Counted from the stretch's first letter, positions 35,590 through 44,480 are shown. The stretch is DNA of 64,000 nucleotides from UBA7672 sp041398245 (GCA_041398245.1 JAWKVC010000002.1:186001-250000), one strand, 5' to 3'. Notes: generated from the sequence alone by a model not told the origin. Translations and numbers: made by a program.

Positions 35590-37491
35590 CTACTTGCAGA
35601 AGCCGTCCAGACCCTTGCCGGCCTGATAGGTCAGCACCGGCGCCGCCGGCTGGCGGCAGGCAAAGTGCTGGATCTCGAGCCCGAACACGGCCGGCGTCGC
35701 GCCATTGGCCGGGATCACATCCATGCCCATCACAGTCCGCGAGCCGCAGGCAAACGTTTCCGCCCACGAGCCCTTGGCCGGGCTGACATTGCAGTAGGCG
35801 ACATTGACCGGGAAATTGCACGAATTGCGCAGCGCCGGCGAACCCGTCGGGTTCAGCGGATTGTTCGGCGCCATCGGCTCGACGCAGTTGATCGCGTCGG
35901 GCGATGTCTCGTTAGCGTCGGTGAAGGCGCTTGCGGCCGATGCGGCGGAGGCAGCGATGTTGCGCTCGGCTTCCGCGACCAGACCCGTCGCCTGTCCATG
36001 ACCGGCGCAGCGCCCGGCGAACAGCGTCCGCTGCAGCAGACCAAGCCGCAGCGCAATTTCCTCCGGCGTTCCTTTCCAGGTCTGCGAGTCCGCCTGCGCC
36101 GCGCTCAGCAGGGCTTCGCACGCTGACGAATCCGCGGCGCTCAGCGGAGCGATCTGGCCGCGCGGAGCATCCGGCGCGAACTTGATGACGGCGACCGGCC
36201 CCGCAGAGGGCTTGCCCGCCGGCTTGGCCGGCGTCCGCCCCGGCGCCGTGGGCGCAGCAGGAGCCGCCGGCGACGGCGCAGCTCCCAGCGGCGCGAAGGC
36301 TTCCGGTGGAACCAGCGGCTTGCCGCTCAGCACGGCGGTCAGCGTGTATCCCATCTCCTCGAACGACTCGGTCGTGCCGGGCTCTTCCTGCTCGGCCATG
36401 CCCGTGTCTTTTACAGCATCTGCCATCTTGCCCTGACCGGCGGACGCCAGCCCGCGCAGGAACAGCGTCTGCATGGAGAGGTCGGAGCGATAGGCGGAAT
36501 CGAAATCGTTCCAGGCGTCGGCCCATCGCGCCGCCATCAGATGGATCTCGCCACGCAGCGAAATCACGCCGGGATCCTGCGTGTCGGCGGCGTTGCAGGC
36601 GGCAAGCCCCGCATCGAGATCCCATTTGGCGGTCACCCGCACCGTGCATCTCACCAGCGCAGCCGACAAGCCGGAGCGTTGATCGGCGATCATGTCGCCA
36701 TAGTGGATCGCCAGATCCGGTCGGCCCGCATCGATCTCACCGGAGACAAGCGCAAGCGCGAGATCGACGAAGGACGGATCGCTCGGCTGAATGCCAGCCA
36801 GAAGCGACGCGCATGAGTCCAGCGATGCGGTTCCGTCGATGCACGCATCGACATCGGCTTGCGGGACCGCCGAAGCCGGCGGCGCAGCCGGCGCGGCTGG
36901 CCGTCCCGCTGCGGGCCTGCCGCCGCTGTTCTTGCCCAGCGACGGCTTTCCGTTGCTGCTGGCGACACCCGGCGCAGGGCTGGCGCCGACGCCATCATGC
37001 TTGGCGATCCACGCCTTCGCGATGCAGCGATCGCCGATCACGGCTGCGTCCCTGAAACTCATCTCCGGGGAGAGCTTCGCGTCCTTCGCTGCATCGTCGC
37101 GGAACATGGAAATGGCGAGCTGCGCGTCGCGTCCGGTCCGTGATGAATTGTAGAGGCTGGGTCCATAGCAGGGATAGGGCGAACCATTTCCGCACGTCTC
37201 ATTGCCCAGCATGTACCAGTCGACATCGTCGAACTGTTGCGTCGCATCGAGCACGTCTCTCGCGACACCGCACAGCTCTTCGTCGTATCCGGCCGTTCCC
37301 TGTGCGCAGAATCCGTCGATCTGGTCCTGCAGGAAGTCCTGCTCCATCCGGTGCACTTCGGCGAAGACCGGCCGGCAGATCTCGACGTCCTTCTTGTCGA
37401 CGGTTGTCCAGTCGCCCTGGGCGATCGCAAGGCCCGTCGCGGCCAGAACCGCCAGCGCCCCGGTCGCCACAAGAGGCAGCCGCCATTTCAT
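35590..37491 (-). CDS. Secreted TPR-like repeat protein, copy A
   Basis: 633 residues. Signal peptide (VATGALAVLAATGLAIAQ), a Cys-containing N-terminal domain (EICRPVFAEVHRMEQDFLQD, CAQGTAGYDEELCG), Ala/Pro/Lys-rich linkers, a central repeat region with RWADAWNDFDSAYRSD and FLRGLASAGQGKMADAVKD matching copy B, and an additional C-terminal Cys-rich domain (CVEPMAPNNPLNPTG, CNFPVNVAYCN) ending near CRQPAAPVL. The function is unknown; export and protein-protein binding are inferred. First gene of the two-gene unit inserted between proB and proA. Confidence 0.7.
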   Translation of the reverse strand: MKWRLPLVATGALAVLAATGLAIAQGDWTTVDKKDVEICRPVFAEVHRMEQDFLQDQIDGFCAQGTAGYDEELCGVARDVLDATQQFDDVDWYMLGNETCGNGSPYPCYGPSLYNSSRTGRDAQLAISMFRDDAAKDAKLSPEMSFRDAAVIGDRCIAKAWIAKHDGVGASPAPGVASSNGKPSLGKNSGGRPAAGRPAAPAAPPASAVPQADVDACIDGTASLDSCASLLAGIQPSDPSFVDLALALVSGEIDAGRPDLAIHYGDMIADQRSGLSAALVRCTVRVTAKWDLDAGLAACNAADTQDPGVISLRGEIHLMAARWADAWNDFDSAYRSDLSMQTLFLRGLASAGQGKMADAVKDTGMAEQEEPGTTESFEEMGYTLTAVLSGKPLVPPEAFAPLGAAPSPAAPAAPTAPGRTPAKPAGKPSAGPVAVIKFAPDAPRGQIAPLSAADSSACEALLSAAQADSQTWKGTPEEIALRLGLLQRTLFAGRCAGHGQATGLVAEAERNIAASAASAASAFTDANETSPDAINCVEPMAPNNPLNPTGSPALRNSCNFPVNVAYCNVSPAKGSWAETFACGSRTVMGMDVIPANGATPAVFGLEIQHFACRQPAAPVLTYQAGKGLDGFCK

Positions 37492-37604
37492 CTTCAGCCC
37501 CCGACTAGCCGAGTATCGTGCAAGGCTTGAAAATGCCCGCAAAACGCCTCGCTAGGCAAGGCGGCGGACGCAGCCGGACGGCGATATCGGCGTATCCGGC
37601 CGAG

Positions 37605-37874
37605 CTAAAGCACCAGCTCGCGATAGTCCGGGCTGCGGCGCAGCCAGGCGGCGGCGTAGCCGCAGACAGGAACGATGCGCCAGCTCCTGTCGCGGGCTTC
37701 CTGCGCCACCAGCTTCATCAGCCGGCCGGCGGCCCCCGTCCCCCGAAGAACCGGCGCCGCCTCGACCCACAGAATCGTCAGCACGCCATCCTGGCGGCGA
37801 TAGCGGGCGAAGACTGTCTCACCATCGACGTCCAACTCATACCGGCTCGCCTCGGTACGTCGCGCAGCGTGTCC
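37605..37874 (-). CDS. Small GNAT-like (NATD1/YjdJ-type) acetyltransferase, apparent frameshift
   Basis: The readable frame gives VDGETVFARYRRQDGVLTIL, APVLRGTGAAGRLMK and CGYAAAWLRRSPDYREL, the NATD1-type single-domain GNAT pattern. Its expected N-terminus (MDTLRDVP, from ATG 37874) lies in a second frame; the two join as RDVP/EASRYELDVDGE if one base is missing near 37851. Without the fix, translation would have to start at a TTG (37835) and lose the first strand. Either a consensus indel or a recent mutation. Confidence 0.65.
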   Translation of the reverse strand, partial: GHAARRTEASRYELDVDGETVFARYRRQDGVLTILWVEAAPVLRGTGAAGRLMKLVAQEARDRSWRIVPVCGYAAAWLRRSPDYRELVL

Positions 37875-37981
37875 ATGAACCCTGCCTGGCGTTGCTTTCC
37901 TCGCAGCATATAGACGCCCCGCCGGCGAAAGCCACCCGACTCACTCCCCAGCCTTGGCGTGCGGTGATATGAGGCCGCCCC

Positions 37982-38509
37982 ATGTCTGCGCCCTTCTTCA
38001 CCCGCCGCATCGATCCTGTGGCCGACGGCCCCGCCCTGCACGCTCTCTTCGGCGATGAGGAAAGCTGCCGCTATCTCACGCGTCCCGCCACGCGCTCGGT
38101 AGATGAGACTGTCGCGATGATCCAGAAATGGATGGGCGACGGGAATGACATCAACTGGGTGGTCTCCGAAACGCCCGATGGTCCAGCCCTTGGCCGCGTC
38201 GCCATCTATCCGCACGGCAAGAACAATGTCTGGGAGGCTGCCTGCCTGATCGTCCCCGCCGCCCGTGGCAAGAATCTCGCCGCCCGCGCGCTTGGCCGCG
38301 CCCTCGACGAAGCCTTCACGACACTGGGCGCGCGCCGCGTCATGGCGGATATCGACCCTGACAACGCCGCCTCCATTCGCGTGTTCGAGAAGCTGGGCTT
38401 CACGCTTGAGGGCCGCCTCCGCGGCGAATGGGAGATGCATATCGGCATCCGCGACTCGCTGATCTATGGCCTGCTCCGCGACGACCCGAGGCCGTGGCGC
38501 AACTGGTAA
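37982..38509 (+). CDS. GNAT-family N-acetyltransferase (RimJ/RimL-like)
   Basis: 175 residues: FFTRRIDPVADGPALHALF start, WEAACLIVPAARGKNLAARA acetyl-CoA region, DIDPDNAASIRVFEKLGF and a final GIRDSLIYGLLRDD. Cytoplasmic; substrate unknown. It lies 29 bp before proA on the same strand and may be cotranscribed. Divergent from the small GNAT gene. Confidence 0.85.
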   Translation: MSAPFFTRRIDPVADGPALHALFGDEESCRYLTRPATRSVDETVAMIQKWMGDGNDINWVVSETPDGPALGRVAIYPHGKNNVWEAACLIVPAARGKNLAARALGRALDEAFTTLGARRVMADIDPDNAASIRVFEKLGFTLEGRLRGEWEMHIGIRDSLIYGLLRDDPRPWRNW

Positions 38510-38538
38510 TCCGGTCTGCCGCCTGCTAAGGCGTCCGC

Positions 38539-39828
38539 ATGACGATCCAGCTGCCCCTGTCCGCTCATGACGCCGCGCTCGCGGGCCAGATGCTCGCCAT
38601 GGGCGAAGCCGCCCGCGCCGCTTCTGCCGCCGTCGCCAAGGCCGGCCCGGAGACACGCTCGGCCGCGCTAACCGCGATGGCGAAGCGCATCCGGAGCGCC
38701 GCGCCCGAGATCCTGGCGGCCAATGCGAAGGACATGGAGGCCGCGCGCGCCAAGGGGCTCAGCGGCTCGATGCTCGACCGGCTCGAACTCACGCCCGCGC
38801 GCATCGAAGCGATGGCGAAGGGCGTCGAGGAAATCGCCGCCCTTCCCGATCCTGTCGGCGCCGTGCTCAGCACATGGACCCGGCCCAACGGACTTGAGAT
38901 CAGCCGGGTGCGCGGACCCATCGGCGTCATCGGCATCATCTATGAAAGCCGCCCGAACGTGACGGCGGACGCCGGCGCGCTGTGCCTGCGCGCCGCCAAT
39001 GCGGTAATCCTGCGCGGCGGATCGGAAAGCCTCACCTCGTCGCGCGTGATCGCGGATGCGTTGCGCGCGGGTCTTGAGGATGCAGGCCTCCCCCGCGACG
39101 CCATCCAGCTGGTGCAGACCCCGGATCGCGCCGCCGTCGGCCACATCCTCTCCGGCCTCAATGGCAAGCTCGATGTGGTTGTCCCGCGTGGCGGCAAGTC
39201 GCTTGTCGCCCGCGTGCAGGATGAAGCGCGCGTGCCGGTGATCGGCCACCTTGAGGGCCTCTGCCACACCTACATCCACGAAAAGGCCGATCCTGCGAAG
39301 GCCGAAGCCATCATCGTCAACGCCAAGCTGCGCCGCACCGGCGTGTGCGGCTCGACCGAGACGATGCTGATCGACCAGAGCATTGCGCCGGCGGTTCTGC
39401 CGCGCCTGGCCAAAGCCCTCGAAGCCGCCGGCTGCGAACTGCGCGGGGACGAACGCGCGCGCGCCATCCATCCGATGAAGGCCGCGACCGAGGAAGATTG
39501 GACCACCGAATATCTCGCGCCGATCCTCGCCGTCGCCGTGGTCGACAATATCGATGGCGCAATGAACCACATCGCGCGCTACGGCTCGCAGCACACGGAG
39601 AGCATCGTCACCGAGGATGATTCGGCGGCGGAACGTTTCCTGGCTGAAGTGGATTCGGCCATCGTCATGCACAACGCCTCGACGCAATTCGCCGATGGCG
39701 GCGAGTTCGGCATGGGTGCGGAGATCGGCATCGCCACCGGCCGCCTGCATGCCCGCGGACCTGTCGGCGCCGAACAGCTGACCATCTTCAAATACGTCGT
39801 GCGCGGTACAGGCCAGACCCGGCCCTAG
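38539..39828 (+). CDS. proA: Gamma-glutamyl phosphate reductase
   Basis: 429-residue aldehyde-dehydrogenase fold enzyme, second step of proline synthesis, reducing the ProB product to glutamate semialdehyde. Diagnostic: GVIGIIYESRPNVTADAGAL, VPRGGKSLVARVQDEARVPV, the catalytic Cys in RRTGVCGSTETML, NASTQFADGGEFGMGAEIGI. ATG at 38539. A 7-bp hairpin lacking a T run (39921-39940) lies downstream. Confidence 0.96.
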   Translation: MTIQLPLSAHDAALAGQMLAMGEAARAASAAVAKAGPETRSAALTAMAKRIRSAAPEILAANAKDMEAARAKGLSGSMLDRLELTPARIEAMAKGVEEIAALPDPVGAVLSTWTRPNGLEISRVRGPIGVIGIIYESRPNVTADAGALCLRAANAVILRGGSESLTSSRVIADALRAGLEDAGLPRDAIQLVQTPDRAAVGHILSGLNGKLDVVVPRGGKSLVARVQDEARVPVIGHLEGLCHTYIHEKADPAKAEAIIVNAKLRRTGVCGSTETMLIDQSIAPAVLPRLAKALEAAGCELRGDERARAIHPMKAATEEDWTTEYLAPILAVAVVDNIDGAMNHIARYGSQHTESIVTEDDSAAERFLAEVDSAIVMHNASTQFADGGEFGMGAEIGIATGRLHARGPVGAEQLTIFKYVVRGTGQTRP

Positions 39829-39920
39829 GTTCCGGCGCTTAACCCACATCATTCCGGATTCGTTTCGCTTCCGAACATGGAGTCGAATTCATATCGCGCG
39901 CCACATTAGCGCCCAATCGT

Positions 39921-39940
39921 CCGCACGAAGTTCCGTGCGG
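39921..39940 (+). other. Small hairpin between proA and the membrane operon
   Basis: CCGCACG (39921-39927) pairs with CGTGCGG (39934-39940) over a 6-nt loop. No T run follows. Could be a weak terminator of proA or a leader structure of the next operon. Confidence 0.3.
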
Positions 39941-39983
39941 GTGACTTGGCGGGGCCTGACAATTTCCGGCTGAAGGGCTCGGC

Positions 39984-41585
39984 GTGGAACAATCTCTCGA
40001 TCAGGCGGCGGGCTTCCCGCCGTCAGTTGCTGATAGCGGCTCATTCTTTGGCGTGCCCTGGTGGCTCGCGCTCCTTGGACTCATCCTGCTGATGTGGATG
40101 GCGCGCGAACCCTTGCGGCGCGTCGTCTGGCAGGTGTTCTTCATCACGGGCCGGGTCTTCGGCCGATGGGGCCTCTGGCTCTCGGAGCATGGCCGCAATG
40201 CGCGCGCCAGCTGCAACGAGAAGATCGCATCGCATCGCGCCGACGAGCTTCAGGACCGCATGCTGGTTCTCGAGAACCGCATGGGCAAGCGGGCGGAAAA
40301 GCTCGCGAAGGAGACCGGTCCGGTCATCGCGCGGCTCGACAAGAGCACGCACCAGCTTTCAACGGCCGCCAGCGATCTCACCGACATCAACCTTGAGGAC
40401 GCTGCAGAACGCGCCTTCCGCGCGGCCCTGCCCTCGATGGAATCCGGCCGCGGCCTCAACAAGCTCGAGAAGAACATCGCCCAAAGCACCGCCCGCGCGA
40501 TGAACGACCGGCTCGTGCCCGTGCGTCCTGCCCTCTCCACCATCAAGACCGAGGCGCCGCGCCTTCGCGAGGTCGCCGAGAAGCTCACCAAGACCGAGCA
40601 GGAGTTCAACCAGAGCGTCGATGAGGTGAACAAGACGTTCCAGGAGTTCGAGATGATCATGCGCTCGGACGACCGGACGAAGATCGCCGCGCGCGCCTCC
40701 ATCGTCATCCCATGGCTGATCGCGGTCATCATCACCGCGATCGCGCTCTCGGGCGTCTTCCTCAACTTCTTCCTGATCGAACGTCCGATGTCGGAAATCG
40801 TGGGCGAAGGCGCGCGTATTGCGGGCGTCGGCCTGCCGACCTTCGCGGCGATCATCGTGATCTTCCTCGAATTCGTGGCCGGCGTCGTGCTGATGGATGC
40901 GGCAGGTTTCACTCGCCTGATCCCCGCCTTCCATGCGATGTCGGATGGCGCGCGAAGGACCATGTTCTTCGTGGCGTTCGGCTTCCTCTCCCTGTTCTCC
41001 ATTCTCGAAATGACGCTCTCGATCGTGCGCGAGCAGATCATCGAGCAGCAGCAGGAAACCCGCGATCTCGCCAACCGCGCGCTGATCGCGCCATCGCTGA
41101 CGCCGGCGCCGGAACCTGCCGCGCCCGAGACAGCCACGGCCGAACCCGAAGCGGCTGCGCCCGAAGAGAATCGCGGCCTTCAGCTGTCGACCATCGCCCA
41201 GCTGATCCTCGCCGGCATCATCCCCTGGCTGCTGGCCGCCGCTGCGCTGCCGCTCGAAACCATCGTGCGTAGCAGCGTCTTCATGCTGTCGATCGTTGGA
41301 AGCTTCCTGATGCTGGCGCTCGCCTTCATCTGCAAGACGCTGTCGGTCGGCTTCAAGAATGTCGGCCTGTTCGCCCTCTCGGTCTACGACGCCATAATCT
41401 TCGCCCCGCTCTGGATCGAGCGGCGGGTCAAGGGCGCCGTGCGCAACCGGGGCGGCGGCGGGGATGCATCCTCCGGCGATGTCGACGATCCGATGGTCCT
41501 CGATCGACGATCCCCGACGCCTCCGCCGACAGAACCCAGACGCAATCGCGAGAAGTCCCGCGAACCGGAGCTGCAGAAAGCATGA
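39984..41585 (+). CDS. Polytopic membrane protein with long coiled-coil domain, unknown
   Basis: 533 residues, unrecognised. One TM helix near residues 24-41, then about 170 residues of mostly charged, coiled-coil-forming helix (roughly 75-235, e.g. LREVAEKLTKTEQEFNQS), then hydrophobic segments near 239-262, 284-306, 326-346, and 403-452 after an Ala/Pro/Glu-rich linker (370-395). The C-terminus is basic and Pro/Arg-rich. Starts with GTG 39984 (GAAGG upstream). Its stop overlaps the ATG of the VWA gene (ATGA), so the two are translationally coupled. Probably an inner-membrane scaffold; function unknown. Confidence 0.75.
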   Translation: MEQSLDQAAGFPPSVADSGSFFGVPWWLALLGLILLMWMAREPLRRVVWQVFFITGRVFGRWGLWLSEHGRNARASCNEKIASHRADELQDRMLVLENRMGKRAEKLAKETGPVIARLDKSTHQLSTAASDLTDINLEDAAERAFRAALPSMESGRGLNKLEKNIAQSTARAMNDRLVPVRPALSTIKTEAPRLREVAEKLTKTEQEFNQSVDEVNKTFQEFEMIMRSDDRTKIAARASIVIPWLIAVIITAIALSGVFLNFFLIERPMSEIVGEGARIAGVGLPTFAAIIVIFLEFVAGVVLMDAAGFTRLIPAFHAMSDGARRTMFFVAFGFLSLFSILEMTLSIVREQIIEQQQETRDLANRALIAPSLTPAPEPAAPETATAEPEAAAPEENRGLQLSTIAQLILAGIIPWLLAAAALPLETIVRSSVFMLSIVGSFLMLALAFICKTLSVGFKNVGLFALSVYDAIIFAPLWIERRVKGAVRNRGGGGDASSGDVDDPMVLDRRSPTPPPTEPRRNREKSREPELQKA

Positions 41586-42238
41586 TGCGCAAGGCGTTCG
41601 TGGGTTTCGGCATGGCGCTTGCTCTGGCGGCGCTCACCGGCTGCGGCCTGGTCTCCTCTACCAACCGCTCTGTCTTCTTCGTCTTCGATGTGTCCGGCAC
41701 CTATGTGAAAGCCGTGCCGGATGCGGCCAAGCTCGCCAACATCACCATCGCGGACATGCAGCCGGGCGACTGGGTTGGCGCAAGCCAGATCAGCGCCTGC
41801 TCCTTCTCCGAGAAGGAGATCATCCTGCAGCGGCAGCTGCCGACGACACCCAGCCTCGCCGCCACGGCCAAGCGGGAGCTGTTCGATGATTTCAACACCT
41901 ACGCCGGCCAGGTGAAGTCCGCCAAATACACCGACATCCGCGGCGCCCTCGCCCAGGCTGCCTTCGAACTGAAGCAGCGCCCCGAAGCCTCGCGCTACAT
42001 CGTCCTGTTCTCGGACATGATCGATGACTACGGAAAGTCCTGCGACACCTCGAACATCAAGCTTGACCTGCGCGACATCCACGTCGTCGCCGCCAACGTC
42101 ATCAAGACCAATCCCGGCGACCCCGAAAAATACTTTGACGTCCTGCGCAAGTGGGAAGCGCAGGTTGTGGCCGCAGGCGGGACGTGGTCACTTGTCTCCT
42201 CGCCGGACCAGCTGCCGAAGCTGGTGAACGGCGTGTGA
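41582..42238 (+). CDS. Lipoprotein with von Willebrand factor A-like domain
   Basis: 218 residues. The leader ends in a lipobox (LAALTGC, Cys21). The mature part is VWA-like: the MIDAS strand FFVFDVSGTY gives D36-x-S38-x-T40, YTDIRGAL supplies the conserved Thr, and IVLFSDMIDD the fourth-strand Asp. Metal-dependent protein binding at the envelope is therefore plausible. It shares a 4-bp overlap with the upstream membrane gene and is followed by another lipoprotein gene, so all three are likely one complex. VWA assignment is by motif and strand order; no specific family recognised. Confidence 0.75.
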   Translation: MMRKAFVGFGMALALAALTGCGLVSSTNRSVFFVFDVSGTYVKAVPDAAKLANITIADMQPGDWVGASQISACSFSEKEIILQRQLPTTPSLAATAKRELFDDFNTYAGQVKSAKYTDIRGALAQAAFELKQRPEASRYIVLFSDMIDDYGKSCDTSNIKLDLRDIHVVAANVIKTNPGDPEKYFDVLRKWEAQVVAAGGTWSLVSSPDQLPKLVNGV

Positions 42239-42246
42239 GACATGCC

Positions 42247-42882
42247 ATGCGCCAGATCCTTCCGCTTGCCCTTGCCGCGTTTGCCGCCGCCGCCTGCGCC
42301 AAGCCAACGGAACTGGCTTCGGAAGCCAACGCCAGGGGGCAGATAACGGCCAGCGCAGCGCCCGCGCAGACAGCGCCCCCCGAACTGCCGCCGGAGCTTC
42401 TGACCGATGAACCGCCCGTGGCGGAGGCGCCCGACGATGCCGCGCCGCCGTCCATCGCCGACGCCTTCCCGGACTATCGCCCGCTCGACCGCTCCGTCAC
42501 CGTGACCGACTACCGGATGTCGGTCGCGGGCGACATCGCCGCGCTCCCCCCCGTCAGCGACGCAACCGCGCTCGCAACCGCTTTTGCCGACTGGCGCGCC
42601 CGCGCGGCCGCCGCGCCAGGCGCGTATGAGGAAGGCGCGATCCCGCTCGGCGCCGACCCGCAGGAATACCGGCCGTCGGATGCCGAACTGGTTGCTGCGG
42701 AGGCAGGCGACCGCCTCGCGGCCGCGCTGAGCAGCGCAGACGAGGACACGCGCGCGGCCGTCTCCGGCATTGTCGGCGGCGACGCCAGCTACAAGCGCTT
42801 CGACTATCGCAATGTCGACGTCGTAGGCTCGGGCCGCTTCTTCTACGCCTCGCCACCGAAGAACGCATCGCTGCCGCTCTAG
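42247..42882 (+). CDS. Small lipoprotein, third gene of the VWA operon
   Basis: 211 residues. MRQILPLALAAFAAAACAKP is a lipoprotein leader with Cys17 as the acylation site. A Pro/Ala/Glu-rich, probably extended linker follows (residues 30-75), then a helical Ala-rich domain (SDATALATAFADWRARAAA, DAELVAAEAGDRLAAAL), ending YKRFDYRNVDVVGSGRFFYA. No family recognised. It begins nine bases after the VWA gene stops, so it is in the same operon. Confidence 0.65.
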   Translation: MRQILPLALAAFAAAACAKPTELASEANARGQITASAAPAQTAPPELPPELLTDEPPVAEAPDDAAPPSIADAFPDYRPLDRSVTVTDYRMSVAGDIAALPPVSDATALATAFADWRARAAAAPGAYEEGAIPLGADPQEYRPSDAELVAAEAGDRLAAALSSADEDTRAAVSGIVGGDASYKRFDYRNVDVVGSGRFFYASPPKNASLPL

Positions 42883-42914
42883 CCGCCCTTCCCGGCTGCC
42901 CCTAGAACCGGCGC

Positions 42915-43544
42915 ATGACCCGCCGCCTGCCCGCACGTCCGCGCCTGCCGTCGCCGCCCGGCGATCTGGCTATCGGCATCATGGGCGGCTCGTTCGATCC
43001 GGCGCATTCCGGACACGCCCACGTCATCGAAACCGCGCGCCGCGCCGCCAGGCTTGATCGCATCTGGGTGCTCGTCTCGCCCGGCAATCCGCTGAAGAAG
43101 ACACAGACTGCGCTGGTCGACCGGCTGGCCGCCGCGACGCGACGGTTCGGCAGCCGCACCACGCTGGTCAGCGATCTCGAGGGTCGCCTCGGCACGCGCT
43201 ACACCATCCATCTCCTGCGGCGCCTGAAGCGGATGGCGCCGAAGGCCCACTTCGTCTGGATCATGGGCGCCGACAATCTCCGCGACTTCCATCGCTGGGA
43301 GGACTGGCGCGCCATCGCCCGCCTCGTTCCGATCATTGTCGTGTCGCGGCCCAGGGCCAATCCGAAGGCCGGGCTGTCGCGCTTTGCGCGGCAGTTCGCG
43401 GCCCATCGCCTGCCGCAAGGGGCGGCTCGCCAGCTGCCGCGCTGCAAGCCGCCTTGCTGGGTCTACATCACCGCGCCGCTTGACCCCGTGTCGTCAACCG
43501 ATCTGCGCGCCCGGATGATGGTGGCCGCCGTGCCGCCGGTCTGA
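42915..43544 (+). CDS. nadD: Nicotinate-nucleotide adenylyltransferase
   Basis: 209 residues. Adenylylates nicotinate mononucleotide in NAD synthesis. The nucleotidyltransferase motif GIMGGSFDPAHSGHAHV, VSPGNPLKK, IMGADNLRDFHRWEDW and the C-terminal STDLRARM (ISSTxIR-like) are present. In relatives it is followed directly by rsfS; here rsfS is nearly 7 kb further on. Cytoplasmic. Confidence 0.94.
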   Translation: MTRRLPARPRLPSPPGDLAIGIMGGSFDPAHSGHAHVIETARRAARLDRIWVLVSPGNPLKKTQTALVDRLAAATRRFGSRTTLVSDLEGRLGTRYTIHLLRRLKRMAPKAHFVWIMGADNLRDFHRWEDWRAIARLVPIIVVSRPRANPKAGLSRFARQFAAHRLPQGAARQLPRCKPPCWVYITAPLDPVSSTDLRARMMVAAVPPV

Positions 43545-43548
43545 AGCC

Positions 43549-43953
43549 TCAGGCCGGCGAGACGATCGACCAGGCGATCCCGAACGGGTCGCGCATCCGG
43601 CCATACATGTCGCCCCAGAATTCCTTCTTGTAGGGCTGCTCGACCGTGCATCCCGCGGCGATGGCGCGGTCCCACCAGTCGTGGCCGTCGGCGACCACCA
43701 GCTGCATGGTGTAGGTGCCGTCCGTCTTCGCGGGATGGCCGTATTCGGGAAAGCTGTCGCAGAACATGAATGTCCCGCCATTCACTTCCATCTGGCAGTG
43801 CATCAGCCGCTTGCCGTCTTCGGCGGGCTGCCGGCGCACCTCGGTCGCGCCGAACGCCTTGGCGTAGAACTCCGACGCCTTCTTCGCGCCATCGACCGAG
43901 AAGTACGGGATCACGCCGGGCAACGGCACGGTCGTCGATTTTATGTCTGTCAT
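43549..43953 (-). CDS. VOC-family (PhnB/glyoxalase-like) protein, copy 1
   Basis: 134 residues with the PhnB-type double beta-alpha-beta motif: VIPYFSVDGAKKASEFYAKA, NGGTFMFCDSFPEY, YGRMRDPFGIAWSIV. VOC proteins bind a metal or small molecule; PhnB-like ones have no fixed known reaction. Third gene of a minus-strand operon with the SRPBCC and second VOC gene, preceded by GAGGA. Its stop codon lies four bases from that of nadD. Confidence 0.85.
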   Translation of the reverse strand: MTDIKSTTVPLPGVIPYFSVDGAKKASEFYAKAFGATEVRRQPAEDGKRLMHCQMEVNGGTFMFCDSFPEYGHPAKTDGTYTMQLVVADGHDWWDRAIAAGCTVEQPYKKEFWGDMYGRMRDPFGIAWSIVSPA

Positions 43954-43984
43954 CGCTCTGTCCTCTCTGCCCCAGCGCATCGCC

Positions 43985-44449
43985 TCACAGCGTCTGCGCC
44001 AGCGCCTCCATCTGCTTCGCGCAGATCGTCCAGCCGGGTGTGAATCCCATCTGCTCGTGGCGCTGCATGGATTCCGCGTTCCAGTGGCGCGCGCGCCGTA
44101 TGCTTCGTCTTGCCGCCGCCTGCGTCCTCGAAGGTCAGCACGGCGGTGAAGAAGGGTGCGCTCTCGCTGGGAACCCAGTCGCCGGTGAAGGCATCGGTGA
44201 AGACCAGTTTCCGGCCGGGAACGACTTCGAGATACTGGCCCTTGTTCGGGAAGTCCCGCCCCTCGGGCGACCGCATGGTGATATCGCTGGGCGCCGCCGG
44301 GGCGGACATCGACCGTCGCAGTCGGCGTCGTCCACGGCAGGCGCGTACGCCTGCTTGGCGAGCTCCGGCTCGATCCAGCAGCGATAGAGATTCTCCGGTC
44401 TGCAATCGAGGATCAGTTCCAGAACCAGTTCGTGTTTCGGGGATGTCAT
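43985..44449 (-). pseudogene. SRPBCC/AHSA1-type protein, frame-disrupted
   Basis: Starts MTSPKHELVLELILDCRPEN (ATG 44449), typical of AHSA1-like SRPBCC ligand-binding proteins. The expected continuation uses three frames: WTTPTATVDVRPGG, then SDITMRSPEGRDFPNKGQYL through TKHTARA, then RHWNAESMQRHEQMGFTPGW to the TGA at 43985. Frame changes near 44330, 44305 and 44090 would each be repaired by one or two bases. The sequence remains protein-like on both sides, so consensus error is likely. Middle gene of the VOC operon. Confidence 0.7.
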
Positions 44450-44480
44450 TGGCGTTTCTCGTGTAATGTTTGTCTGAAGC

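Noticed and set aside
39921..39940. Hairpin downstream of proA as an intrinsic terminator
   Set aside because: The stem is only 7 bp and no T run follows, so it is listed only as a hairpin.
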